DNA from: Arachis hypogaea
Taxonomy: Eukaryota > Streptophyta > Magnoliopsida > Fabales > Fabaceae
Direction: 5' to 3'
DNA: 64,000 bases
Assembly (NCBI RefSeq): GCF_003086295.3
Contig: NC_092047.1
Span: 62,786,054-62,850,053 of the forward strand
The position numbers and the translations under genes are program-made. Within the stretch, counting starts at the first letter, position 1; each line of letters starts with the position of its first letter. This document shows, in pieces, positions 1-10,477 of the stretch. The notes beneath the pieces are model-generated. The model saw nothing but the letters and a program-made list of their open reading frames with translations. It was not told where the DNA came from and made no database searches.

Positions 1-1017
1 AAAATTGCTCCCAGGAGGATGCTCTGCTATTGTAGGGAGCGGAGCATTGAAGCTTGTCTTGGGGCTCCTTGTTGCATGCCAAAGCTTGGAGGGAATCAGG
101 ATAGCGCTCCGCTCTTGTGGGGAGCGGAGCATTAGCTTATGTTGGAGCTCCTTGTGCGCACCAAGCTCCCTCTTCTCGTGTCAATGTTGCGCGCCTCATG
201 CTTACTTGCCGTGTCATGTTGCATGTGTTGCACCAAGGAGTAGTGCTCTGCTCTCCTTGGGAGCGTATCTTTTCTTGTTCTTGGGTGAGGTCCCAAGTTC
301 GAGACCTTGGGGGAGGCATGCGCTGGTTTTTTTCTTTGTGAAGGAAGTGGCGCCTCTCTCCTCGTTTCCTTGAGGTGCTTAGTTCGATTCTTGGAGGTGG
401 CATTTTGGCCAAGTGTGGCTCATTTTCCTTGGTGAGTAGCGTTCCCCACTCTCCCTTGCTCATGAGTTCGAACCTTGTGGCAAGCATTGGCAAACATTTT
501 GCCTTGCAATTATTTTGGTGGGAGCCCAATAATGCTCCCAAGGAGAGCGGAGCATTGTTCTTCCCTCCCTTGTTTCTTGACTCCAAATTGTGCTCCGCTC
601 TCAAGGAGAGCGTAGCATCAAAGCTTGCTTCCTTGGTTCATTGAGCTCTTGGACAAATCTTCGTGGCTTCCCTCCTTCATTGTGCCACACTTCTTGATTT
701 CCTTTGCCACATTCTTCTCTTCCTTGGGCCATGCTTCTTAGGCCATGCTTTATTGTTTTCTTCTTTTCTTCACCTACAAGTAATCAAAACAACCAATCAA
801 AGTATCACCAAATTCACAAGGTTTATAAATCAATTAAATATCAATTAAATTTAGCTTAAACCTCATGATTTAGTATCAATTAACTGCTGGTTGTTTGATT
901 CAAGGAAACCATGCAATTCCACTCCAAATTATTTACTTACAATGCAAGAAAGTGCATAAATTCTAATAAAAATAAAGAAAAAGACTAGTAAAACTAGGCT
1001 AAGATGACTTGTCATCA
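1..1017 (-). mobile_element. Partial LTR of a C-related LTR retrotransposon
   Basis: The right end (about 985-1017) matches the outer end of the element C LTRs: ACTAGTRAAACTAG, then CTAAGATGnCTTGnCATCA. On the minus strand this is the LTR 5' terminus (TGATGACAAG...). The rest of the element lies left of the window. The LTR body holds repeated GCTCCGCTC / GAGCGGAGCATT units. It abuts the 3' end of the LARD-1 5' LTR, so it is inserted in that LTR. ORFs here have no recognisable protein and are spurious. Confidence 0.65.
20..620. repeat. Cluster of GAGCGGAGC / GCTCCGCTC palindromic units
   Basis: The inverted pair GAGCGGAGC and GCTCCGCTC (with variants such as GAGCGTAGC) recurs about every 50-100 bp, for example near 50, 106, 122, 545 and 594. 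It is the counterpart, in a different sequence, of the palindrome clusters in the LTRs of elements C and A. Confidence 0.6.
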
Positions 1018-1087
1018 TAGAACTATACTTTCAACGAGAATTCATTCAATTGAAGAAATTCTATATCAACAACGAGACCACGCATCA
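1018..1087 (+). mobile_element. LARD-1 5' LTR, last 70 bp
   Basis: Matches 7958-8027 nearly base for base and ends in CGCATCA. The remainder of the 5' LTR lies beyond the inserted element on the left, outside the window. Confidence 0.85.
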
Positions 1088-1090
1088 AAA

Positions 1091-1108
1091 TAGAGCTATT
1101 GCCGGGGA
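1091..1108 (+). promoter_or_regulatory. Degenerate primer-binding site of LARD-1
   Basis: GCTATTGCCGGGGA directly follows the 5' LTR and aligns with GCCGTTGCCGGGGA, the complement of the plant tRNA-Asp 3' end used by Athila-lineage elements. The GGCGCC part is mutated here but intact in LARD-3 (61129-61144). Confidence 0.65.
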
Positions 1109-1248
1109 GTTGCAATGGTGCTATGTTATTGGCTATTGTATATATTGTGAATAGCTTGATTTTTGGGTTTGTTTGTTAGTTTTTGCTAGTTTTAGGATTT
1201 AGTTTTCTTGTTTCTTGTTAGCTTTTGTTTTTATTTTCTCTTATCACC

Positions 1249-1837
1249 ATGAATTCTCATCCCTTTGGCTATGAGTTTGGTTCAAACTATGTTGTAGGAA
1301 ATGGAATCTACAATGATAACATGCATCAAGGAATTGGAGATCAAAGTTTGGCAAGAGTGATTGGGGAAAATAATGACTTCTATCCTTACGGAGATACGCG
1401 ACAACCAAAGGGCATTTATTGCCACCCGAGCCGTCCAAGCGCCACTCCAACGTAACTACTCTTCGGATTCTTATGGGTATAATCCTAATCCTTATGCATA
1501 CCAATCTAATGTGTGTGATGACCCTTATTGTGATTGTCAACCACAACCATCACATACATATGAACCCCCTCCTCAATATAGCCCCCCACCATACTCACAA
1601 GCCTTATACCACCATCCACCCCCATATGACCCCAACCCATACCCACCATACCAACCACCATATGAACCACATCTAGAGCCACCACCTTTCCAATACCAAT
1701 ATTCCCATGAACCACAAAGTCAACACACACCACCTCAAGAGTTTCACCAATATAAACCATCTTCCAATTACAATAACCTTCCCTCAAACAATGAACCCTC
1801 TCTTCCACCATCACCTCCCGATGAAGCCCCATGCTAG
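1249..1837 (+). pseudogene. LARD-1 ORF, Pro/Tyr-rich N-terminal part (frameshifted)
   Basis: Translation from the ATG at 1249 begins MNSHPFGYEF, as in LARD-2 (MNSHFGYEF) and LARD-3 (MNCHPFGYES). Around 1400-1450 the homologous reading moves into a second frame, which carries a long Pro/Tyr/Gln-rich tract (PPPY, PYPPYQPPYE) and ends at 1837. The next ORF resumes in the first frame at 1831, overlapping by 7 nt at ATGCTAG. Two compensating indels explain this most simply. A low-complexity Pro/Tyr region suggests a disordered, possibly Gag-like or nucleic-acid-binding segment, but I recognise no named domain. Confidence 0.6.
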
Positions 1838-3042
1838 AATTGAGAGATCTTGAATCTCATATCTTAAGGCTACACGAGGATGATGAAAAAAAGTTTGAGG
1901 AGTTAAGAGCGAAAATGGCTATCATGGTAGAAGCCATTGGCAACATAGTCTCATCCCGCCTAAGCCTATGCGATCAAGGCACTCCTATTGTTGAATGTGG
2001 AGAAGCAACCAAGGAGCTTAGTGAGGGAGTGAACTTGAAGCTCCAAGGTGAAGAAGAGGAATTAAAGCAAGAAATGCAACAAGAAGAGGAGGTAGAGATT
2101 ATTGAACAAGAGGAAGTAGTGGTTGGAGCCTTAGGATATGTTGAGTACATAGAGGAATCACAAATTGAAGAGCCTTCTTCCATGGAGTTTGAAGTTGATG
2201 TTGAGGAGAAGAGTGCACAACCTTCAAGGCACAATGTGATTGAAGAATTGGAAGAAGTGTCCCAAGTAATAGGCCATCCTATTTATGATGATTCCATACC
2301 AACATATACTCCTTTTGAGCTTGAAGAATCCTTCCCCACTATGCTCGGAATTGATGATGAGGTAGATTTCACTCAACCTCCTATGTATGATTTGAGTGAT
2401 GGAGAAGAGCTAGAGGACATTGGTGAAGAAGAATGTAAACTTGAGGAAGCTTGGCAAGAGGTAGAGCATGATGTATCTTTCCAAGTGGTGGAAGCCTTCC
2501 AAAAAGGATGGACGGGAGTGGAGCGTGTTTTGTCAAGACCGTTGGGAACTCCTCTACCTAGGTTGTCATCTAATCCTTCATTTGAGTGGGTAAAACTTCT
2601 AACTCTTAGCTTTATTATCCCACTTGAATATGGTTTGCTTGAGACAGATGGCCAACTTAGGGCGCTTTGTGGAATTAAGCGTAAAAGGAGGATGTTTAGT
2701 GGTTGGCGTTGTAAGTCTAGGCTCATTATGGTTGGAAGCTCAAAATTGAAGAGCATGGATTGGTGTAGTGCTCAATTGAATGGGTCTAGGAGGATAGTTT
2801 GGTGCTTCCATGAGAATTCATCTCTCTTGCCGCCCGGAGGAAATCACTATGATCAACTCAAGGACGGGTGTGAAAACAAAGTGTGGGATCCCGGATCGCA
2901 CAAGGAAGATCAACTTTGGGAGCCTATGGTTTGTGAAGAACTCTATCAAAGCTTGGAGTTATTAACCTTGAATGATGAAGCACAATGGAAGTCCAAGCAT
3001 TGGTGGATGTTCAAGGATGGATTCAAGCACAAGCCACCTTGA
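1831..3042 (+). CDS. LARD-1 ORF, acidic coiled-coil part and conserved C-terminal domain (403 codons)
   Basis: Unrecognised protein. Residues 1-50 look helical and charged. Residues 55-215 are very acidic (Glu runs). Residues 250-403 form a Trp/Cys-rich domain conserved in LARD-2 and LARD-3: FEWVK (251-255), QLRALCG (275-281), DGCENKVWDPG (345-355), QLWEP, CEEL and HWWMFKDGFKHKPP at the end. Conservation of this block against faster change elsewhere suggests past selection on the protein. It has no protease, RT or integrase motif. It lies where gag-pol would start, ~750 bp inside the element, and is followed by a hairpin (3092-3109). It might be a highly derived Gag or an accessory protein. 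Function unknown. Confidence 0.65.
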   Translation: MLELRDLESHILRLHEDDEKKFEELRAKMAIMVEAIGNIVSSRLSLCDQGTPIVECGEATKELSEGVNLKLQGEEEELKQEMQQEEEVEIIEQEEVVVGALGYVEYIEESQIEEPSSMEFEVDVEEKSAQPSRHNVIEELEEVSQVIGHPIYDDSIPTYTPFELEESFPTMLGIDDEVDFTQPPMYDLSDGEELEDIGEEECKLEEAWQEVEHDVSFQVVEAFQKGWTGVERVLSRPLGTPLPRLSSNPSFEWVKLLTLSFIIPLEYGLLETDGQLRALCGIKRKRRMFSGWRCKSRLIMVGSSKLKSMDWCSAQLNGSRRIVWCFHENSSLLPPGGNHYDQLKDGCENKVWDPGSHKEDQLWEPMVCEELYQSLELLTLNDEAQWKSKHWWMFKDGFKHKPP

Positions 3043-3091
3043 TGAGGAGCTCCCCATAAGTCCAACTTAAGGACAATAAACAAAAGTGCTA

Positions 3092-3109
3092 GGTAGGAGA
3101 CACCCCACC
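3092..3109 (+). other. Post-ORF hairpin of LARD-1
   Basis: GGTAGG, loop AGACAC, CCCACC, 50 nt after the ORF stop, preceded by GGACAATAAA and GTGCTA. One A.C mismatch breaks the 6-bp stem; LARD-2 and LARD-3 have the perfect stem. The layout matches the hairpins after pol in elements A and C. Confidence 0.65.
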
Positions 3110-3309
3110 ATGGTAATATCCTGTCATTTTTCTCTTTTGTGCATATTGGTAAAATAGGTTTAGTTTCATGTTTTGATTGATTTGTTAAGTTTGTTTGGTA
3201 GTTTAGTGTGTTAAATAAGGTTTTGTGGTATTTTGGTAGTTGTTTAGAGGTTTGGAATGCTTGGTTTGGTGCAAAAACATAGAAATTTTTTTTTGAAAAA
3301 CAGGGCACC

Positions 3310-3560
3310 AACCCACGCGTACGCGTCACTCACGCGTACGCATGCCCCAAGAAATTTCAACCATCCACGTGCACGCGTCACTCATGCGTACGCGTGGATT
3401 GGAAGTTCGCCCCCTCCATACATTCACCCGAGAGTTATGCCTAAAGTGTGCCAACTTTGTGCCCAAGGCACGTGCACGCGTACCTTGCGCGTCCGCGTCG
3501 ACTCTCTGCTTTGCCATGCACGCGTACGCGTCAACCGCGCGTACGCGTCGTACGCGTGGA
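3310..3560. repeat. ACGCGT/TACGCGTA palindrome cluster in LARD-1
   Basis: About ten ACGCGT, ACGCGTACGCGT or similar CpG-rich self-complementary units lie within 250 bp of otherwise AT-rich DNA. Comparable islands occur in LARD-2 (53865-54110), LARD-3 (58540-58870) and in the LTRs (6750-6790, 38845-38930, 51815-51860, 57565-57610). Confidence 0.7.
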
Positions 3561-4778
3561 TTGCCCTATTTCACCCACCTTCTTTTCTTCTCTTTTTTTT
3601 CATTTCTCTCCTTCCTCTCTTCTCTTTCCACCCTTCAATCATCATCCAACACTACCAAACACCATCCATAACCACTTCTTTTAGTTAGTTAGTTAATTGT
3701 TTAATTAGTACATTTTCATTTTATTTTCTATTTTTCTTTATAAGTGTTGGATTATTAATGTTGTCTACTATTTCTTGTTGCTGATTATTGATGAGATGTT
3801 ATTTTAACATCATGATTTTTAATTTTTATTGTTGGATTTAATTGTTGAGGTTATATTTTGTCACTTGGTTTTGAGTCTTCATGTTTAATATTTTTGAGCA
3901 CCAAGTGAATGTCACATTGCCTTTAAGCTTCTTAACTCTTTTGAATTGCATATTTTGGCCACCATGCATTCATCATCTATTGTTAGTCAATTGTATATTA
4001 TCATTGTATTTTTTTAGGTGATGCTTGTTTATGGTTTACCCTTATTCACATCACTTATTTCATGCATTGAGATTGTGAAATTGGATCGAAAGCTTACCTA
4101 GTGACGTATTTTTGAGCTTTTCAAGCTTTGTGGACCATGCTTGCTATGTGAAATGATTTTTGACTTCTATATCCTTTTTCCTAAGTTCCATAGCATCCAT
4201 GTGTTTCACCTCTATGTCACTTAGGTGTTGCAACAACTTCAATATGTGTCATTGATTGTTGTGTGAGTTTCATATACCATTTTGTTCACTAAGTCTACCT
4301 ACACATCAATCAATGTCCATGCATTATCCAATTTCACAATTGCTTGATTAATTGCTTGAATGCTTTCATGCCTCTTCACTACTTGTGTGGTTGACTTAAC
4401 CTACAAGTCTTTTGAAGTATTTCAAGCACACTAGAATGAGTGAAATGTGTGTCTTCTTTTGTATAATTGTGACATGATTTCTAAATACTAGAGTGTGAGT
4501 TCTAAACCGCATGCAGGTTAGGACCCACACACTTATTTTTCATTAATGTCACACTAATTCACTCACTCAATTCTAGTGATTTATCTCATTCCAACAATCT
4601 GTGTTTCCTTGCTTGTGTATTTACTTGTCTTATTATCTCCTATTTTCTATGTTCAGGACGAATCATCATAAGCAAAAAACGGAAGCGGGAGAAGAACACG
4701 CAGCAACCGGTTGACCTACCAGCTGAAGGTAGCAACTAGGAAAGTCGCCGTACCCCCTTGCTCATCTTTGGATGCACT

Positions 4779-4811
4779 GAGGACGGTGCAAACTTTTAAG
4801 TGTGGGGAGGT
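4779..4811 (+). promoter_or_regulatory. Internal polypurine-like motif of LARD-1
   Basis: GAGGACGGTGC followed by TTTTAAGTGTGGGGAGG closely resembles the terminal tract of the same element (GAGGACATGC ... TTTAAGTGTGGGGA, 6271-6302). LARD-2 (53008-53038) and LARD-3 (40787-40817) keep it at matching internal positions, so it may act as a second plus-strand primer. Confidence 0.5.
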
Positions 4812-5555
4812 CATCCGGCCGCTCGGCATTTTTGGGTAGCAAGTTTCTAATTTCAACACCTTTGCATTTCATTTTAGGATCCTTAGTTGCATTTTCTTAT
4901 TTTGCATATGTATATATTAAGCTTAGTCAAAATCATGATATTTTCCAAGGATTTTATCTATAGGGCACCCCAAATGATTGGAAAAATTTTTTTTAGAACT
5001 TGCTTGAATTATATACTTTGTGGATCATGTTTTGAGCTAAGAACACAAGCATGTAAGTTTTGAGCCTTAATTGTGTGGCTACATTATATAGCCACTTATT
5101 TTCATTCTTGTGTGTATCATTCTCTTCCTATGATTATAATCTTTGATTTGTTTGATTCTTTATGTCCATTACTTTGTGTATACATGCATTTATATGATTG
5201 AGCCCATTGTTCAAATAGCTCACTTACCCAAATAGTCTACCTTTTATCTTCCATTATTAGCCAATTTTGAGCCTATGCTTAACCCATTTGTTCTTAATTG
5301 TAGCACATTACAAGCCTAAGTGAAAAACAATAAATGTCCTTAATTTGGATCTTTGATTAGCTTAGGCTAGTGAGAGTGTTCATCATTTGATTTTGAAAAA
5401 GTTGGAAATATTGGGTAGAGATAAAAGTGTATTTTTGTATTTGTGTTGAGAATCTTGGGAATTGGAAACATACTCATGTATTAATCATGTGTAAATCATA
5501 TGCATTGATGTTCTTGTATACATTTTAATTTGAAAAGAAAGAAAAAAATGAGAAA

Positions 5556-5559
<4 letters not shown>

Positions 5560-5594
<35 letters not shown>
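5560..5594. repeat. (TA)n microsatellite
   Basis: Uninterrupted TA dinucleotides within the LARD-1 internal region. Confidence 0.95.
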
Positions 5595-5596
<2 letters not shown>

Positions 5597-6270
5597 AAGA
5601 AAAAGAAAATATATAGAAAAGAAAGAAAAAGAAAAGCAATAAAAAGGGGACAAAAATGCCCCAAAGTCAAGGTTCAATAAAAATTAATGCATATGTGTGG
5701 TGATCGAAAGAGAATGCATGAGTATGTGAAAAAGTGAAGAATGGGTAGTTAAGTTTGTTTAGAATTGTATAGGGTGTCATAGGTTAGGTGGGAAGTTAAG
5801 TTAATCAAAGATTCAAATTTCTAGCTCACTTGACCATATGTATCCTACCTTGACCCTAACCCCATTACAACCTATGGGAAGTCCTCATAATATTTGTATG
5901 CATGCATGAAATAATTGTTGATTGTTAGATGAAAAACAAATCTTGGAAAGCATGATTAGGGGAGAATTGAGTGAATCAACCCCATACACTTGAGTGCCTA
6001 GAGCGGATACACATCCGGCGAGGGTTCGATCGCTCAATTACATGTTTCCACCCATGATCATCTTTTCTTGCAAGTTTGTAAAATCTTTCAATGATTTAAT
6101 TCAATTGTGGGTTGATTTGATTGCTATTGTCTTAGCCCTTGTGTTTGTATATGTATTCTTGGAATTTGACTTATTTTGACTAAGCCATTGCATTTATATA
6201 GATAGATTGCATTTAGTTGGTTTGCATTGAATAAATGTGATACCCTTTGCTTCTTTCTTGATTTTAGCAT

Positions 6271-6302
6271 GAGGACATGCTTAGTTTAAGTGTGGGGATA
6301 TT
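6271..6302 (+). promoter_or_regulatory. Polypurine tract of LARD-1
   Basis: GAGGACATGC, then TTTAAGTGTGGGGATATT directly before the 3' LTR start TGATAAAC. Position and purine-rich make-up fit the plus-strand primer. Confidence 0.65.
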
Positions 6303-8027
6303 TGATAAACTCCAATTTTGTAGTTTATCTTGTGCTTAATTTGGGGGATTTTATCACCTTTTCCCACATTTATTCAATGAAATAGCATGGTTTTGTAATT
6401 CTCCCTAAATTTGTGCTTAAATGTAAAAATATGCTTTTTAGGCCTTAAAATAGCTAAATTCAATCCACTTTAATTTCATTCGATGCCTTGATGTGTTTGT
6501 TGAGTGATTTCAGGTTCATAAGGCAAGTATTGGATGGAAGAAGTGAGGAGAAAAGCATGCAAAGTGGGAGAACTCATGAAGAAATGAAGGAACCGTAAAG
6601 CTATTAAGCCTCACCTCTTCGCACTCAATCGACCATAACTTGAGCTACAGAGATCTAAATGAGGCGGTTTCAGTTGTGTTGGAAAGCTAACATCCGGAGA
6701 TTCAAAATGATATAAAATTTTTCATAGTTTTCTGACTTCTAGGGATGTGCACACGCACTGTACGCATGCACGTCGATTGGTGCACGTGATTTACTAAAAG
6801 CAACTCGTGGCCAGCGATTTGTAGAGCATTTTGGGCCCAATCCAACTCATTTCTAATGCTATTTCATGCAGAATTCAAGTTTGGACAAGGGGGAGCAATT
6901 GTTTGAAGTGTTAGCATCATGTAGAGTAGTTTCTAGAGAGAGAAGCTCCCTCTTCTCTCTAGAATTAGGTTAGGTTAGGTTAATCTCTTCTAGATCTAGG
7001 TTCAATCTCATGTTTTCATCTTGCTTCCTTTATAAATTCTTGCTTCTACTCTTTGATTTTCATGGTTTGTAGTGTTAATTTTCCTTTTATGCTCTCTTTT
7101 ATGTTCATGGATGCTCTTGTTGGATTTGGATCCCTTTTAATGCAATTTAATGTTTGATGTTCTTTTATTGTTGATTTGAGTTGTGATCTTACTTTTCTTG
7201 CAATTGGTAGTTGGTATATTTATAATTCTTGCATATTTACCATGCTTTCCATTTATACCCAACAAGTGTTTGACAAAATGCTTGGTTAGGCTTTAGAGTA
7301 GATTTTGAGCAATCTTGGCTTGGAAAGAGTAATTAGGCAATCTTGAGTCATGAATATCCAACTTATGTTGGTGATCTAGAGTTGTTAGCTAGTATTGTTT
7401 CCATTAACTCTAATCTCTTGCGAATTCGATTAGTGAGTTGGTTAGGACATTTGGATTGAGATTAGCTAGTCTTGTTAGACTTTCTTCGAGTGCGAAGATG
7501 ATATGTTACCTTCTTCCATCGTCGAGGATGACGTAATGAGATAAATTTTTGTTTAGTATTGTGACATGATTAATTAGTCTTGTTTGACATTCTCTCTATG
7601 TGAAGATGACATGATACCTTCTTCCGTTTGTTGGAGTTGACTAAATAAGATGAATTGATCATTGCATGACTAGAATAGAAAGCCTATGTTCTCGACCCTT
7701 ACCATGAATGTCTCACCTTATTAATTACTTCCTTTAATTACTTGCTTGGTTTACTCTTCTTGTCATTTAAATTCTTGCCCCTTTATTTTCTTTCCCTTTT
7801 ATAAATCAAACCCCTTATTTCTCATAGCCAATAATTAACCACTTCATTGCAACTCCTTGTGAGACGACCCGGAGTTCAAATACTTCAGTTAATTCTTATT
7901 TGGGGTTTGTTACTTGTGACAACCAAAATTTTTGCATGTGAGGACTCTTTGTTGGTGTAGAACTATACTTGCAACGAGAATTCATTCAATTGAAGAAATT
8001 CTATATCAACAACGAGACCACGCATCA
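6303..8027 (+). mobile_element. LARD-1 3' LTR (1725 bp)
   Basis: Starts TGATAAACTCC and ends CACGCATCA. It carries a GTGAGACGACC motif near its 3' end (about 7858) and the AACTATACTTGCAACGA block shared with the LARD-2 and LARD-3 LTRs. Confidence 0.85.
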
Positions 8028-8169
8028 GCCACCATCGCTGTTAGATCCGCAGAGCTGTGTCCACCGCAATGGTGGAGTTGGCAACAATTTCCTATCCTTG
8101 CCACATATGGAAGGATCAACAAAAGAGGGGAGCCACAAAGACAAGCTCCCAAAAGTACTGTCCCTGACA
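8028..8169 (+). other. Exon-like open stretch, unrecognised
   Basis: After the LARD-1 LTR, one frame reads PPSLLDPQSC ... LPHMEGSTKEG ... KVLSLTE without stops and then meets GAG|GTATT, a plausible splice donor. Base composition is more GC-rich than the DNA that follows. It could be the truncated exon of a host gene into which LARD-1 inserted. I recognise no family, and no following exon is obvious. Confidence 0.3.
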
Positions 8170-8646
8170 GAGGTATTATTCTATCATTATATTTTTGGGT
8201 TTTGATTAAATTTTGTTATACTTTTTATGTGTTCTGGATTTGCACCCACCATCTTATTGTTAGGAATTCTTTCATTTGGGACGTCAATTCTCTCATCATT
8301 AACGCTTCACATATACCAATATAAATCTATAAGAGATGTTTCGAGTTCTTAATTTATCAGCTGGAATTGATTTGAGTAAAAATAATTTGGTTTTGAAAAT
8401 TCTATAAGAGATAATTTTGGAGTAATAAAGATCATCAAGTAATGAAAAAAAAATATCCGGTCCCACTTTAATGACTCTATATTTCTGGTCTTTGAAGAAC
8501 ATGATAACATCAAGCGTAATACAACTTTCCCAACTTTGATTAGATACAAATGTTCGCATATCCTTTATTTGGGTTGAAATACCAATATGATTGCCTAATT
8601 TGCTTTAAGCCTTTAATGACTCTTTAGGTTCTATCTCAAAGATACA
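8170..8646. other. AT-rich stretch without features
   Basis: Only short ORFs with no recognisable product. No repeat structure seen. Confidence 0.5.
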
Positions 8647-8655
8647 TTTCCACCC

Positions 8656-9732
8656 GAGTAAACTACCATTTCTACCCATAAAAGTTGAAAACGCTGACAT
8701 ATCTACCCATAGAAGATAAAAATTACAATTTGTACCCATAAAAAATTGATTTTGCAAGCAAAATTATCCAAACACTAAATAATTACATAAAATCCCCAAA
8801 CTACCCCCTTCTCTTCTCTCATGCACGCTCTGCAGCACCTAAACCACCACTACCATAGCATCATCTCCCTTTCTACTCTCTCTTTCTCTCTCTCTCACTC
8901 ACTCATTTTTTCTCTCTCACCTCTTGAACATCAACATAGCCCAGCCTCTTCAAAATCATAAAAAAGAACAAACTCAGATCAAATTGAAGAATAGAACATG
9001 CATAGATTCAAAATAAAACCCTAATTTCTTAGAACCTTCACCAAAAATTGTCAATTTCTCATATTCAAGATCACTATTTTCGTTTTAAATAACACAGAAC
9101 ATTAATTCGATTTTGGCGACGCTGGGAGGAGATGACGAAAACGCATCGCTAGGAGGAGAACAGAGCAGCGACGCCGAGAGAAGAAGACAAAGATACAACA
9201 TTTGAAAAAGGAAGGAACTCAACGTTGAAGAAGTTGTGGTTGTAGAAAATAGAGGACTCAAAATTGTTACTTCCTGAAGCCAAAAACCTCCCGAAGAAGA
9301 AGAAGAAAAAGAGGAGGGGAGGAGAAGATGGAGCTCGCGATAGCAAAAGGAGGAACCACCATTAATACACAAAAGAGAAAGAAGAACGACAGAGATGAGA
9401 GAGACATCAATAGGGAAAGAAGAGGAAGGAGAAAAGTGCGAAGAGGGAGGAGAGAAAGAGAGAGGGATGATTAAAGAAGATAGAGTAGAAGGAAGAGAGA
9501 GAGAGAGAGTGCGGAAAGGGGAGGGTGCTGCAGCAATAGGGTTCACGGTTTAGATGAACATGAAGAGGATGAGACTCACCAAGGGTAGTTTGGGGATTTT
9601 ATGTAATTATTTAGGATTTGGGTAATTTTGCTTGCGAAATCAATTTTTATAGGTACAAATGGTAATTTTTATCTTCTATGGGAAGATATGTCGTTGTTTT
9701 TAACTTTTATGGATAGAAATAGTAGTTTACTC
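8656..9732. mobile_element. Mutator-like MITE with ~160-bp terminal inverted repeats
   Basis: The left end (GAGTAAACTACCATTTCTA, then runs containing ACCCATAAAAG and GACATATC) is the inverted counterpart of the right end (... AGTAGTTTACTC). Similarity continues for roughly 160 bp, to about 8815 and 9580. The 9-bp direct repeat TTTCCACCC flanks it exactly (8647-8655 and 9733-9741), which is diagnostic of Mutator-superfamily insertion. The interior (8816-9580) is purine- or pyrimidine-biased and has no transposase. The minus-strand ORF at 9085-9546 is Ser/Leu/Pro low-complexity and probably spurious, though a captured fragment cannot be excluded. Confidence 0.9.
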
Positions 9733-9913
9733 TTTCCACCCTTCAATTGGCTATGGTAGTCATGTCCTGTTTTACTTTTTCGCACGGTTTTGGTGGACTG
9801 TAAAGTGAATTTTATGAGATCTGTAAAAGAGTTTTAGTTTTGGTATTAATAGATATATTCTTTTGATCTTTTTTCATAGGGTTGGGCATGATGTAGAAAC
9901 TAAAGATATTATC

Positions 9914-9964
9914 AATGGAGCTATGAAATTGCTATAGTGGACTATGGGCTGCAAATATCGGATA

Positions 9965-10027
<63 letters not shown>

Positions 10028-10064
10028 ACCAAGCAATGGAGCTATGAAATCGCTATGGTGAACT
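9914..10064. repeat. 30-bp direct repeat flanking a (TA)n tract
   Basis: CAATGGAGCTATGAAATTGC (9914 on) recurs with few changes at 10034 on. Between them is a long (TA)n run at 9969-10025. This looks like slippage or a small tandem duplication. Confidence 0.7.
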
Positions 10065-10323
10065 TTGAAGTGTAGGAATATTGGTAGCAGAAAAGGCACA
10101 AAAGAGGAATGGTTTTGAGATGACATTTTCAGGTATTGTTAAAAATTACCTATCTTTTCTAAATTATTTTGTGACTTATTATTAAAAAAAAAAGAGTGGG
10201 GGCAGGGAAATGGAAGGGGAAGAGATGTGAATACTGCAATTGTATAGTGAGTCATAATTGGTCACTTAGTCATGAAGAATATAAGTATATTTGAATCATA
10301 AATTTTCTATTTTTCATTGGCAG

Positions 10324-10477
10324 ATTAAAGATGGAAACACTACCATAGCAGGAAGGAGGGTTCTTAAGTGATCATGCTTTAGACTTTAACCCAAACTTCT
10401 ACTGGATATCAATTGGAGCCAAGCTTGGTATCACGACAATTTTTTATTTTGGATTTGTCTTAGCTTACCTTACTTAA
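10324..10477 (+). pseudogene. PDR-type ABC transporter (ABCG) exon remnant
   Basis: One frame reads DGNTTIAGRRVLK from 10324. After a frameshift the next frame reads DFNPNFYWISIGAKLG and FYFGFVLA. This order (G-R-x-VL-(K/R), then a DFxPxFYWISIG segment leading into a hydrophobic helix) is typical of the transmembrane domain of plant pleiotropic-drug-resistance ABCG proteins. It begins just after a CAG acceptor-like site. A frameshift and a stop at 10475 show decay. No neighbouring PDR exon was recognised, so it may be a fragment carried by the Helitron that ends at 14086, or an old host pseudogene. Confidence 0.5.

Larger units (their letters stand above)
3600..6270 (+). mobile_element. LARD-1 non-coding internal region
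   Basis: AT-rich, no convincing ORF. Its reverse complement resembles the internal regions of LARD-2 and LARD-3. It contains an internal polypurine-like motif (4779-4811) and a (TA)n tract (5560-5594). Confidence 0.7.
1018..8027 (+). mobile_element. LARD-1: non-autonomous LTR retrotransposon with its own ORF
   Basis: The last 70 bp of the 5' LTR (1018-1087) match the last 70 bp of the 3' LTR (7958-8027). The internal region starts with a decayed tRNA-Asp primer site and ends with a purine-rich tract before TGATAAAC. No protease, RT, RNase H or integrase is present, so it must depend on another element's proteins. It does carry a long non-canonical ORF (1249-3042) shared with LARD-2 and LARD-3. 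The 5' LTR is interrupted at its left by the partial element at 1-1017. The first bases after the 3' LTR are GCCAC; the left target site is outside the window. Confidence 0.8.

Noticed and set aside
5..644. Several overlapping ORFs at the left edge
   Set aside because: They cross the GAGCGGAGC repeats on both strands and show no recognisable protein.
3257..3688. 143-codon ORF after the LARD-1 coding region
   Set aside because: Runs through the ACGCGT cluster and a pyrimidine tract; not conserved in LARD-2 or LARD-3.
9085..9546. 153-codon minus-strand ORF in the Mutator-like MITE
   Set aside because: Ser/Leu/Pro low-complexity from a purine-rich strand; no family recognised.
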